Below, piece by piece: positions 39,406 to 53,300 of a stretch of DNA of 64,000 nucleotides. The notes under the pieces are model-generated. The model saw only the letters and a list, made by a program, of their open reading frames with translations, was not told the DNA's origin and did no database searches. The stretch is from Pyrocephalus nanus (taxonomy: Eukaryota; Chordata; Aves; Passeriformes; Tyrannidae). The stretch lies in the NCBI GenBank assembly GCA_038380795.1, contig CM076259.1:64437938-64501937 (forward strand), in the 5' to 3' direction. The translations under genes were made by a program, and so were the position numbers. Position 1 is the stretch's first letter, and every line of letters starts with the position of its first letter.

Positions 39406-42400
39406 GAATGGTGGAATACCTTCATATCATTTTTATTAGGTAAACTCTTTTAGAGAGTTCTCTCTTAATCCTGTAACATGTGTGCTAAAATTGCTATAAA
39501 GTAATTGTGTCACATGTTATCATGAAGTTTTTTATATCCCAGCTAACAGTCCTTCAGCACTGACTTAAGTTTCTCATTCTTCATCATGGTTTGTAACACC
39601 TTTGAGTCCTAAGATTAGTACCCATTCACTAGTGGAATCCAAAACAAACTGTGCTTACTCAAAAGGGCTTTTGATACATTCCAACCACATGGTTTTGCTC
39701 CAGACAAAATGTGCTTGACCAGGGTATTTGTAATGCCAACATCATTATTATCAAAAAAGTTAACTACCACAGGTCTGAGCTCTGTGTATCTGCCATCATT
39801 AAAACCTCTGCCTCCTGTGCATGAAGTTCCCAGCACCGTACAGTGAACCTGAAATATCAGCCACACCATCACATGCGCACTCCACTGTGCTGGGCATCAG
39901 ACTAAGTCTTGGAGTAGATACAATGCAGAACAGCGAGGACAGCACAAGTGGGCAGGTGTCTTAGTCATAGGGACAAGATGTTGTGTTGTATAGCAATAGG
40001 TGGTCAGTGTTTTGCTGCCTTTTTTTTTTTTTAATAGATGAATACTGAAACATAGGTCTATTAAATAAAGCATACTTAAAATCAACATTTGCTCTATTTT
40101 TATGTTGTTCTTAAGCATTGAAGCTTGACACCAGTAAGGATAATATCATTCCATTTAAATTTAATGGCAAATAAGTACCTCATTCTGTGAAATATATGAG
40201 CCCAAAATATGTCCTACACTGAAATGGTAATGGACTTTTATTGCTTTGCAGGCAGCCAAAAAAACCCCAAACACTTCTCATTGGATGCCTCTAAGAGGAC
40301 ATCTATGCCAAGAAGGATTTAGAGGTCCACAGAGCAAGGTTTGTAATGCCACAGTAGAGGCATTATTAAGCTTTGCAAAACTGAGCATACTTTCTCCTCA
40401 AGAGAAATAAAAACTTCAGACCTACTTGTCCCTTCCTGCAGCTTCCATTAACATCAGTATAGGAGGAACCAGGATATAAACCCCTATGAAAGACAGTGTT
40501 TAGAAGCAGAGTTTAACATCTTGAAATGTTTCATGGAGCTAGAAAACTGACTAAATAAAAGGGGTTTAATCCCAATATTAGGTTGTTTAGAGTGTCAAGA
40601 AGACTTTGTTTAAAACATTTTTAAAAACTCTACTTGTTTCAATGGCCCTTGAGGGCACTGCAGAGGTGAGAGCCATGCATCAGAGGGTTCAGACTGAAGG
40701 GTCCCGTGACCCAGCTGCAGACCACAACACTACTTGTATGTGGTACAATATCCCCAGAGAGCAGTCCAGGTAGATGCCTCTTCGTGGGGAACCACAGCTC
40801 TGGAGTTGGTTTTAATTTTGCTTTCTTGGTCCATAGATTGAGACCATTACATTGACTGGTATGAGCTAAACACCTCACTCAGCATTCTTTTCTTTTTTTC
40901 ATAGGTCAGGATTTAATGAGAAATTCTATGACTTGCCTAATCTGAATTTTTTGTGAATAATTAGTGCCTAGTTACAGAAGAATGTATATCTTCAACATAG
41001 CTATAGCTGTTGGGAACTGTAAAAGGTGAAGTTTGTGGCATCTGGGCACTCAAAATTCTTCAACAGAATGTTTGATACAAGAATGCCTTCCTTAACAGCA
41101 TCCTTTGACTAAGCAGAACTCATGAAAAACTCTTCCACTGCATGGAATCAAGATTTAATTCATAAGAGCTTGCATACTTTTTTCAATGGAACGAAAAAAG
41201 CAAGAATAGTCCCAGCTATATCTGTTTCATATGCTCAGCTTTTTTAAAAAACCCAAGGCATTCACGATAAAATCATTCCATAGATTTTTAAACAGGCAAT
41301 AAAAGTCCATGATTAATGAGCAAGATAAAATAACCTTCTAGAAATCTCTGTGTTTCAATTCAGCAGGTTAGTAGAAAGCCTTTTTTCTCCTGTAATAGCA
41401 AATCTTTACAGTTTGAAATACTTTTCCCCTAAACTCCAGTTTTCATTTAAGAAAATAACAAAACCAAACCCTGCAACTCTCCAAAAAACCCCGAGAGTTT
41501 TCAGATTTCAGAGATTCATGAGGTTTTGTAGTATAATTAGTACCCTAAGATCATGTGAAGGAATTGAACTAAGTTTTTGTAAAATCAATGGACAGCATAG
41601 ACTACTCCTTAAATGTGGCCAAGTGAGAATAGTAACTTCAAAATAAGTTATTCTGGTTAGTGATTTAGCCTTTTAGTCTATAAAACAGAGTTTACAAGTC
41701 AGGAGATGCATACATCATTTTCTGAGTCAACATGTCTCAAATAAGTATTCAAGTACATTCAGAGAAACTCATAAAGTCCTACACAATTGTTCATTTCTGC
41801 AGTAATTTTTATTCCTTTTTCCTCCTCTATTCTTTCCTATCCGATGTTTTGTTTTTAGAGAGAATGTGTTACTTCTCTAACAAAGATAAATATCTTACAT
41901 TTTTCTACCCTTTCTAAAGGTAGACCGTAAGAGCAAATTGAGCAATATTTTATGTTTCATCATCTCAGTATAACCAATCCATAGGATTACAGGATAGTTT
42001 ACTGGGGAATACTAGAAATAGTTCTATTTGGATGAATTGAATGTGGTACTGAGAAATATTGCCCAGCCATATCCCAAACATGAATACCCATATGCAGCTA
42101 CTCAAGCATCGAAATAGTCTTTCTCTATGACTAATTTAACAGAATCCAGTTCTACACCAAGAAAAACAAGTAAAAGAAAAGAAAATTGGGAGTGATCTGT
42201 TTTTATGAAATTAGTGTAGTGTTTATTAATATTCTTAGTTACCTTCACTTTTACTAAGTAAATTTAGAGGGTTTTTTTTTTTAACACCTATTTTTTAAAT
42301 TATACCATTGCTTCCTTGGGTTGCTTTGCAAGACACCCAGACTTTGTGTTTAGTAATTTAGTAGCATTTTCTTAACTGACAGATTCAAATCAGGAAACCA

Positions 42401-45400
42401 TTATGAGAGACCTCATCTGAGGACTGGTTCTACTGATTTATTTTTACAGGATTGTAACTTCCTAAGATCTAAAGCTCCCTGACCATTTCCCAAATGAATT
42501 TCTTTTCCTTGAATTATGTGGCTCTGATCTGAAATCAGATACACATGGAGGAAATGTCAGGATTTCTTCCACAAAGAAATGTGCTCTGCTCATTTTTAGA
42601 GTCTACAAAAATTATTTACTTACCAAATCATTAGATATGATTTATAGTAATTTAAAAGTCAGTCTAAAGAATAATAACAATAATACAAAAAATATAAAAG
42701 CGAGTGAGAGAGTGTTTCAGTATATAAGTCTGTCTAAAACAGGCCAACCATCCAGAGCTTTAGAAAGACAGACTCAAACTCAAATCTGGCCCACATTTCC
42801 CCAGAGAAATGAATACTGAAAAAGTTTATTCATTAAGGACCATGTATGGTGGGGAAATAGCACTTAATTTTGGGAGCTACTTCTTTCTTTGCTTGTTTGT
42901 TTGTTTTCTATTTCTGCAGAATATGAATAACTTCTGAAACATTAAATATTCCCACACACTCAGACCCTGGAGCTGATGAACAGAGAACCAGATGTATGAT
43001 ACTGAGCCAAGGTTTATCCAACATGGTCAGGAGAAGTAAGTGATGAAAGATTAAATAAAAGCAGTTGTAAACCTGGAACTGGCTGTTAGAAAGGCAAAAG
43101 ACAAAAGTTTTTATAAGAAATTAGGAAAACCCCCATTTTCCTGGGAAATCAATTTGCCACATAAAGACAGTATTAAAATATAATTCGAAGTATTTTCATT
43201 AGTCAACTTTGGAATCTCACCTGCAATTTTCTTACTGATCTTCTGTGACACTGTTACCAATATCAAAGAAAGCATAACAACATTGACTTATCTCCTGACT
43301 GTGTCAAAGCAATTATTAAAATCCAGAGAAATATGCCATGCTTTTTTTCTTGATTCCCCCCCATCCGGCATATTTCTTTCTCAGTTTAAAAGACATGGAA
43401 GGAATACAATTGGAAGAAAGACTTTACTTAATTCACATCCTTATAGTTCAGATGACATTAACTATCCCATGAAACACAGAAATAGGTACAGATGCAGAGA
43501 TACATCTTCCAGAGCAAGAAGGAACGTACCTCACTACATCTGTTTAAGTTAATAGATATGCTGGAAATTTTAGAATTTAAATCACAACAATATTACTATG
43601 TATTGCATCTACAGGCCAAGACTGCTGACTATTGGAAATATTTATATCTGCAAGTCCTGCAGTTTGACAGAAGACTGAGCTAAACGGTATGAACAGGAGG
43701 GTTATTCCTCAGTTCCCACTCTGAGTGGGAATAGCAATAATGAATTGAATTTGTGAGACAAAACCCAGCATGCTAAGTCACATACTCAACAATTGCTTCA
43801 GGAATCACACAAAATCATTCAATCAGTAAATGACATAGGTGAACAATACAAAAACCTCTATGCTCACTTTAGTTCTTTCTTTTTCAAGCTTCTATCTGTT
43901 ATTCCAAATTATCTTCCTTTCTGTTTCTACGTGCATTTACTATTGGCTCTACATCCTTCAAAATTCAGTCCTTCAGTTCCACCATTTTTTTCCCTGTTTT
44001 CACTTTTCCTAGTCATTTTGTATACTTTCTTTCCCTCCTCTGTCCTTGATGTGCTCTGTCAGTCATTCAGTCACACGCAATTTCTAAGCCATTATATTCA
44101 CTCTGCATGTATCACAACAACGCAACCAATCTTTGAACCTGATTAACATATTCTTCATCTCACATATTGTGTGACTCAAAACTATTTTTTTAAAATCATT
44201 TTTCAGTATTAGGCATGAGAGGGAACACCAAAGAACACTTTCTGAGTCAGGACATCAGCTGGTCTTTTTTCAGCTGTCTCTGAATATGATGCATTAAAAA
44301 AACACTAAAAAATATTGAAGAGTAATCTAAAAGCCTGAACTACGAATTAAGAAAACCATACGTAGCTGAAACTGCAGTTGGAATTTATCTCTAGTACAGT
44401 TTGGTTAACACGTTTAGCCTAATACACCTATTCACAGAATAGGTTGTCTGACTTTAAATGATGGTAAGCAATGAGGATTTAGGGTTGTATTTCATCCTTC
44501 TAATTTCCAGCTTGGAGGCTATTTTGTGTTTTACACCTTCCTATCTGAGATTCATACTGCTTCTTTTAAATATAACCATTTCAGTAAATGAAAAGAGGAA
44601 GATGACTGAAGAATTTCCACCATTTGCTGGAAAATCTACTAACTGATTTTGTTTCTTTTTTAACCCCTTTAGATACAAATTAATTTTTAAAAATTAATTG
44701 AAATAACCAATTTTTTCTTTTATTTTCTTACTCTGTTTATTGGCTATGAAACAATACTTAACTGTTCAGCTCTTTCCCAGAAATGTTCTACCCTTCCACT
44801 CCCTGAGAATATGTTGTATTTTAGTAACATATTTTCCATTCTTAATTATGTTTTGCTTGTTAATCATGACCTTGTGATCTTTGGATTTTTCTAGTAAATG
44901 ACTTGGATTCATTTAGGTTATATTTTTGATATGACATCAAGCATATATTTTTAATATCCAAGCATGCTTCCTGATGCCTAGACCATGTCTTTTCACAGAT
45001 TGAAACAGTCACAACAGAGGAGAAGCTAACATTTTCTTTATTGCACTGTTGCCCTTTTAACAAAATATTGAAAATTAAATACTTTACTGATATACCTGGA
45101 AGCAGACTTAGGCATTTCTATCAAAAGAAAAGAAAAAAAGTAGATACTTTGTTTAGCACACAAACTTCATGATTTTTAAGGATTAGAAAAAAAAAACCTC
45201 TGAGTATTGAATTGCTTCAGCTAGTCTGGGGAAAACTGAAGAGGGAAAGGGGAAGGAAGTGTTTTCTTCTGACTTAGACTCCTATTTAAGAAGAGCACTG
45301 GTCATCTTTCCAAAATATTCGTAGACCTATTTTAAAGGATACTCAGCTTAGAAGAACAGGTTGCAATTCTTCCCCTCTCTAAGGTGCACATCTACAAAAA

Positions 45401-48400
45401 GACTGTCAATACCTCTTTGTCAGGCTGTCAATACATCTTTGGCAGGCTGGAGGAAGCTTTCCACTGTTAGGTGAAATATATACCCTGAAAGAAACCTAGG
45501 TGTCCCAAATCTCATCTAAGCACGATTTCTCTATTTCTTCTCATCAAAAAAAGATATTTATAAAATAGAACAATTCTAACAGGAGAACCTAAGAAGGATG
45601 CTAAGTCATATAAATGCCAGGTGCTTTTGGCATTTGACCCAGCTGCAGCACATTGTCTCTGATGAAGCTTTATTACTGAATCTGCAAGTAGCTGAGTCTT
45701 CTCTAGAAGTTCTCTCATCATTATCCTATTTTGGAATGAAAGGGTAGGAATAACCCAGACCTAGCTGGGAAAGTGCCTGGCTTGACAACACCTTGTGTCT
45801 CTCTGGCAAAGTGCACTTGAAGGTGTACCTTAGCAAAGGCTGCAAAGGGTTCTCTATTTGAATAAACAGGCAGACAATGAGTGAGTAATGTTGTGACTTC
45901 AACAGCAGCAGCTCCACAATGAACCTGAGCCCACAAGAATTTCTGAAAGCATCTCAGCCCCATCCACTAAATCTCTGGGAACACAAATGCATCAGTTGCT
46001 GAACTCAAAGTTCTGTCTTGAACAAATTCAGGAGATTGATGTCTAATATTCTGTGAGATTAAATGAGCTGGTGTTTGAAGCATTATATTTCTACTCTGTC
46101 ACTGCCTTTGAAAAAACAAATCTAGCAAGAGGTTTTGCTGATTTGCTATTTTTTATTTGTCCATTAGTTTTTGATGGCTTAGTCTTGATGCTTATCAAGA
46201 ATTACTTCTTGCTTATTTTTACCACTTCAGTCTTTTAAAATTTAATTTCAAACTGAATTTTCAGACCTTTATAGAGAATCTACATACCCCAGGAAACACT
46301 ATGGTAAATAAGAAAAAATTTTCCATGCATCTAATGGTCTTGAAAATGTTCACAATACCAGAGATTTTTAATATCAGATAGGATGAAAAGTATTATAAAT
46401 TGAAAGAAATTTTTTTTGCATACCTAAAATGACAGATACAATTAGGGGGATATAAATCACAACCAAAGACTGAAGCAGTGGAGTAGCTTTATGTGTCTGA
46501 GGCCCCCACACTTAGAAGTCTAAGACCTATTTCTAAAAAAATTTTAGGACAAAACCAGAAAAATAATGTAGATTTTCCATAGTTGGAATAATTTAGCCTC
46601 AAAAACATGTTTTCTTCTTATTAAAAAAAAAAAAAATCCTACACCTACTAACCTGTGTTTATTTCAAATAACTCTGTAATTTCATAAAACTTTTGGCAAA
46701 GAGCTTTTTTCTTCTCTTTATAGATGCTGAGTCTTACCAAAAGTAAACAGTCCTTAATGTACAGACACTGCATGCATAGCTTTCACACGCATGTACTCCC
46801 ACGGAAATTGAAGCTAAACTGAGCTATGGGCTGAATGTGCACATGCAGCTGCCCCTTGCAAAATGACTGGCCTTGTTTCATTTTCACATTGCCATGTTGA
46901 CACGAATCAGTCAATGAAGCAACAGAAGTCTCTCTGTGCAGTAATTCAGGGTGTCATCACCTGCTTAGCTGATTGAGTAGAAAAACACTAGAATCTTCAG
47001 GAAAAGGGCAACACATTATTTTTAGTTTCTCACATTAAAAGAGCAACATGATTTAGCCTAATAATCAAATACAGAACATTTTAAATCTCAAAAATGCTTT
47101 GCCTCATAAAACTCAAAGGGAGTTTTTCCCTGCAAAAACTGCCCAGTATTTTGGTAGAAAGCTGCAGGATTCAATTCTGATACTCAGCAGCTGTCATAGA
47201 TTTGTGCTAAATAGGTTGTGATATTTCTGAGGTTTTTTCCTTTCACACAAAGAGCTCTCCAAACCACTGAGGAAAGCCAGGAATGTGAAATACAGCAAAT
47301 CTTTACAGAAAAGGCTCTAAGAATTCTTACTACTATTTTATTTTTACTTTCTGACTAACAGGACTTAATTCTACCTTTATAATTGCAATTTGTCACAATG
47401 TATTAGGTCTCACATCCCTAGGGGCATATAGAAGTCTAGAATGACCATGATTTGGGCTTTTTTTGTTATGTAGCATTGCAAAGAATTATGCTCTTTCCTC
47501 AGGGCTTACCTCTAGGTAAGTATTAGAATAAAACATAGTCCATCTTTGGGCTCTGCTTAAAATTCATATTTAGATCTAATATGCTGTGCATCAAAAATAA
47601 TATAAATAACCCTGTACTTTTCTATGTTGCAAATACATAAGTGCAAGATTTCAGCTTTTAGCGATGCTATTTTTTTTTAATCCATTTTCCTTTTTTTCCC
47701 TATTTAAACATTCATCTCAGTTTACATCTCTCTTTGGGACAGCAGTGTTGGGACAATATGAAGGTTGACTATATGTGAGCTCAGCATCTACCTCTTCTTC
47801 TGTAATAAGTATCTCTAAGTAATCTTCAGATGTTATGATAATATTTAAAGTGTTCCTTGCATATAAGAAAAGTAAGTTGACATGCCAAACAGTCATCTTT
47901 ACATATTTTAATTATTTCTGGTTCCCACTGTGAGTAAAGACATGGGTACAACCCTGTAACAGGGAAATACAGGGCTTCATCCTACACAGACTGCTTCTAC
48001 TGTTAAAACTGGGAGGAGAACAGGAAGATATTATTACAATAATGTCTCTATGACAGTCTTTACATAACATAAGTGTGGAAAAAAATGACTACAATAGGGA
48101 AATGGATTTCAGAGAATTGTTATGGAAATCTGTTAGATTATGAAGTTTCCTATCTGACAGTGGTAAGGGAAAAAAAAAGATTCTACGCTTTTTCTGAGTG
48201 ACATAATTAAAACTTTATTTTCTTTTCATCAGGCACCATCTGAACTGTTGCATGTTTTTGAGACAACTGTAACCTAGAAAACCAGAGCAGGTGATATCCT
48301 AGTTTAAATATACACCTTCTAAAACTACTGCGTTGAGAAGAAAGACAGATTTAGGTGACTGTAGGATTTAATTTTTTAAAAACATATAATAGACTTTGAA

Positions 48401-48885
48401 TTGAGCTTTTACTGGCATACTTGTATCTTTTTTACACGGGCATATAACTTTACCTTAATTAATATAAATAATTATTAATTAAACATTATTAATTTAGTTA
48501 TAGTTCATAACATATGCTTACATGACTGTTTCCCTTATTGCTCTGGCCATACATTGCCTGTTAGCTTATTTAAATTATATAAAACTAACCAATTACTCAA
48601 TCTGGTGAACACAATTTGGGCTGTAGGTAGTAAAGAAGCAGTTTCTTCTGTGTACTCAATATCCAGATCTAGTCTGGTCTTGGTTAGCTCTGCTGAGTCA
48701 CACCAGATTCATAGTGGCTGATCCTCATTAACCTTTCACCTACAGAAGGCAAAGCAGGAAAAGGGATACAAGCAGATTTTAAAGTTCATTCACATCTTAG
48801 AAGTATTTTAGTGAGCATATTTTAAGTAGTTCTTTTGAAACATGTTTAGGATTTGGGGATTTTATTTTGTATTTTAAAGAAGTGG
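39406..48885 (+). other. Intergenic: no gene seen
   Basis: About 9.5 kb of AT-rich DNA. Open frames of up to about 117 codons (such as 43793-44146) are compositionally ordinary noncoding sequence with no initiation or splice context. T or A tracts at 40020-40033 and 46621-46636 only. No transposon body recognised. Confidence 0.65.
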
Positions 48886-49446
48886 TGTTGTGGTTTAACC
48901 CCAATTAACCACTAAGCCCCCCATAGCCCCTCACTCACTCCCCCCGCATCAGAAAAAACACGAGGGTTGAGGTAAAGACAGTTTAATAGGTAAAGCAAAA
49001 TCTGCACAAGCAAGCAAAGCAAAACAAGGCTTTAATTCCCATTTCCTGTCTGCAAGCAGGTGTTCAGTCACATCCAGGAAATCAGGGCTCCATTGTGTAT
49101 TTTGGTCATTTGTGAAGATAAACACCATAACTCCAAATGTACCCCCTTCCTCTTCCTTTCCTCAGCTTTATACGCTGGCATGACACCATAGAGTATGAAA
49201 CCTCCCTTGTTAAGCTGGGGTCAGCTGTCCTGGCTGTGTCCCCTCTCAACTTCTTGTGCTTCCCCAGCCCACTCACTGTTTGAGTGGGGTGAGAAGCAGA
49301 AAAGGCCTTGACACTGTGCAAACACTGCTCATCAGTAACAAAAACATTTCTATATTGTCGACCCTATTTTCAGCACAAATCCCAAACACAGATCCATACT
49401 AAACACTGTGAAGAAAATTAACTCCACCCCATCCAAAACCGGCATA
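48886..49446 (-). mobile_element. Solo LTR, avian ERV family, minus orientation
   Basis: On the plus strand it starts TGTTGTGGTTTAACCCC and ends CCATCCAAAACCGGCATA, the reverse of the LTR family seen at 13376-13959. On the minus strand, GCGTATAAAGCT (49164-49175) is the TATA region and ATTAAA (48982-48987 reversed) is the poly(A) signal, followed by the CTTTACCTCAACCCTCG block. Flanking 5-mers are AGTGG (48881-48885) and AATGT (49447-49451), 3 of 5 identical, so the target duplication is only suggestive. The element looks complete as an LTR but has no internal genes. Confidence 0.86.
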
Positions 49447-50124
49447 AATGTTCAGATAATTATAGTGCCTATTTATTGGAATCTGTTTTGGCTTAGCTGA
49501 AGATCCATGCCTGCTCTTTGGGTTTAGAAAACAACTACGTGGAAGTAACACAGAAATAATCCACTACAAATTAAATTTGCTTAAAACACAGTTTCATTTT
49601 TGCCAGCTCCATGACCAAGAAGCTGTAGTCTGCAATAATGAAAGGTTAATATACAACAATTGAAATTGAACCATTACGGAAACAATTATCCTAGCTGAAG
49701 GCTTATGTTTTCATGTTCAAAGGGAGTGTAATGTGAAGTACCCTGTGCTGCATCTGTAAGGGGAAATAAAAGGTCTATTACAGGCCTTATAGCAATATGG
49801 CATTGGGCTTAAATATGCCAAGCACCAAGAATAATGGTTGAAAATCGTTCATGCAGATAAGTTTTCATGTTCATATCTTCTTGTTTCTGTTGCCATTTCT
49901 TTAATAATAAAATGATCAGTCAACTTTTATATTCTTAGTTCATCAGTTCAAAGAAACACGAAAAATCACATTCTGTTCTACACAAGAAGAAGCTCAGTCT
50001 CTAGATATTTTTGGAAAGAACTTCGATAACTGGGTTTTAAAAGGCCATATAACTGATGGAAGAGTGTAAAGACAACAGATATCCAATGGTGTCGAGTGAA
50101 TGGAAAAGAAGAAATAAGCAAAAA
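49447..50124 (+). other. Intergenic: no feature seen
   Basis: AT-rich spacer between the LTR and a CR1 3' end. Nothing recognised. Confidence 0.6.
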
Positions 50125-50335
50125 CTGAAATACAGGAAATTCCATTTAAATGTAAGAAAAATCCTTTTATTTTGAAGATGAAAAAACACTCAAACAGGTT
50201 TCCCAGAGAGGCTGTGGAGTCTCCATCCCTGAAGATACTCAAAACCTGACACAGCTCTGAGAAACCCAACATGATTTTGCTCTCAGCAGGGAACTGGATG
50301 AGGTGATGCCTAGAGCTGACTTATTTCCTCATTCT
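50125..50335 (+). mobile_element. CR1 LINE 3'-end fragment, short
   Basis: Begins near AAATACAGGAAATTCCATTT and contains the diagnostic CR1 block TTTCCCAGAGAGGCTGTGGA immediately followed by GTCTCCATCCCTGAAGATAC and TCAAAACCTGACACAGC, then CAGGGAACTGGATGAGGTGA. A highly truncated 3' end, as is usual for CR1. The last 8-bp repeats are not clear. Confidence 0.88.
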
Positions 50336-53300
50336 TTTCTATCTCTCTTCTTTTAAAACTGAAGAGCTTGAAATTTGAACAATAACAGCTGCAAGAACTG
50401 CCATATGTATTAGCCTCTCCATTGACAATTTAATTATGTAATTTTTAGATTTCAATGAAGTAAGTTTTTGGAAGCCTCCAAGAAGAAACACTATAAAAAT
50501 TGAAGAGTTTGCCCACGATTTAAGTTCTCATCTCATTTGTCTGCCTACAATGATGACTGTATGGAGTGATGTAGGCTACTTTGTGGTAAACGACATCAGG
50601 AGGTAATGCCTGCAATGTGCTCCTAGACAAAGTACAAAGATTATACCTCTGAGCTCAGGGAAGCCACATGACTAGTCCTCAGCTTCTCAACATGCAGAAA
50701 CCCATCCATCCCTGAGAGGTCAGTGTCCAGCACGGTCAACTCTGCCTCTCTGAGAGCAAGCCTGCAAAATATGATATGGGACTGGAAGTATCAAAATACT
50801 TGATTCGATTCTTCTGGTCTAAGGGATCCTCTTTTAGATTGGTATTTTTCTTATAAGGAGGATGGACATAGAAGTAATAGAAATAATTTGTGCATTTGAG
50901 GAGGTTAAGCTTTAAAAGTCCATGTCATTTCTAATGCAGCAGGTTATAATTCCCAGAAAATCTGTAAGCGTTGTCACAGGCAATTCTATAGTAACGCATT
51001 TGTTCAAGGAATTGTCATTGACTTTATAAACTGCAATGACTCATTTAAAACTCTTGCTGTTTATTATGTCATAGGATACTTATTCACTTCCTAGAGGACC
51101 CCTGCCACAGTTAACTATAGCTTTTCTTTATATCATTACTCTCATTACAACATCTGCAGTCCCTAGAAGAATGTTTACTTCACCAATCAGTAACTTGATA
51201 AGGCTATAATGTATAAAATAAATGAAGGAAAACTCTTTGCTCTGGAACATAACATTCTTTAGTCGAGTGGATGCCTTTCAAATCCCTTTTTAATGCTTAT
51301 GTGAGGTCACTTATTTTTAATCTAAGCCAACTATGACTCAGCTATAAAGCAGAAGAGCAAAATGAGTTAGTTTAGTTAAAAAAAAACACTTTTGCTAAAT
51401 TTAGGGGTGTTTATCTGACAATAATTCTAAAATACTCAAGTATAAAATATTTAACCATGAGGCTTCCTTTTTTTTCCATTCAACTCATACCAAAGTGCTG
51501 CTGGATTTAGCTTTTTGGTAATGACAAAAGGAACTCCTCTCATTTCTGTTTGGTTTGTGTATTAGATTAATCTTCAGATTTGTATCCTCCTTTCCATGAT
51601 GCTCATTAGCACCTATAGACTACAGCAGTTAGATAAAGGGTAAATGCCAAACATCTGATTGAAATCAACTTCTGCGTTCAGTTTCCATTTATAATTTCCT
51701 GATCGCAAGCCACGGTGCTTGCCCACACTCAGGGAAGGGCAGCTTTATCAGTCCTCAGTATCCCCAAAAGACTAAGCAACACAATCTGTACACAGCCTTC
51801 CACAGACACAGCTCCTCAGTCACAGCTTTTACTCTGAGAGCACTGTAAGAGTAATGGCAGCAGATCCATCTGGTTGATGTTCTTTGCAGTCCCTCGATGC
51901 TTCCTGAGATGGGAAAGATTTTCCTTCCCTGGAAGAACTGAGTTCAAACTCAGAGACTGAGCTCCATTTAGCACCTCCAGTTCCACCTCTATTACAAGAC
52001 AAAATAGTTTTACTCACTCAAGGAAGTGAATATGTTGTAATATGTTGTAATAATAAGAATATCACAAATAATTTTCCCTTTTTTTTTTTTTTTAATTTTA
52101 TTTTGCTGCCAAACATTTTTGTATTTTAAGGGTCACTGACTTAGAACAGGGGTTATTTACTTAGCCACTAGACTTTCTAATAGGTTAATCCTTTTCCAAT
52201 AGGATTTCTGCAGCTCCTAAGGATTTTCAAGCACTGCGTATGGTGTGTCACTGGAATGCAGGTGCTTGAGCAAGCTTTTCTGTGGCCTGCACACTAACAC
52301 AAGCACATACAACAGGCAATAATCCATACATCCTGTCTCTGTAACAGGCGCCAACAGTATCATAACAGCAAAGGATTGCAAAGTTCCTTGGCTTAGCTGT
52401 TTTTTTGTCATAATCGTTCTCTGAAATGCACCAATAAGTATTTGCAGAAACTTTTTCTGCAAAGAAAACTTGCCTGCAGAAATAATCACAGTTGGAACAC
52501 AAATCTGATGTCTTTAGATATTCAAGACCTATAAAGATTGGCATCTGTTTGCCTTCAGTTTAATAGGAAAATAAATAAAACAATGTTTGGGAACCAAAAG
52601 TGCACTGAACTTGATTGATTTATTTGCTGAAATACATGCACATGTTTAATTTTTCATTTCATAGACCATAGAGCTCCAGGGTAGCTGCTGAAAAGATACT
52701 TCGTGAGAACCTCTGTACTGAGAAAGTCAAATTAATCAAAGTCTTTTGGAGAAGAAAAACCCTTAAGACATCTTGTCATTTAAATCCAAACAAATACACT
52801 CTTGTCTTCAAACACAAAAAATTAAAAAGAAAATAAAAACTTTTATGAGGGGAATCAGATTTTTCTTACAGTGTTAAACATAATCTTTTAAGACAGGTAA
52901 AACTACACAAAATTTAACAGTTCACTGTGAATGCTCAGAAACACAAAAAGATGTACAACACACCCCAAACTTTACCTTGTTAAACAGATGTTTAAGTACT
53001 ATTTGAGCAAGCAGCCTTTAACTCAATCCTTTCCTCTCCAGCTGTAGGGACTGTCAGAAACACTATCCTTCACCTCCACAAAACACAAACTCAGGAAGAC
53101 AGCCAGGGTCCTTGCCCTTACTGTACGGGCTGTAGAACAAAAAAACCGAAAAATGGTACAAAGTTTTTGTGGACATGGGGTGTTTGATGGGCAGGTTTTG
53201 TCCACTAGCAGCTGTTTGGAAACAGCTGTGACTGGCATAGGGCAACTCCAGACTCCTCTGGCACAGCCTACCTTGCAGCCCCCATGGGCTGATGTCCATT

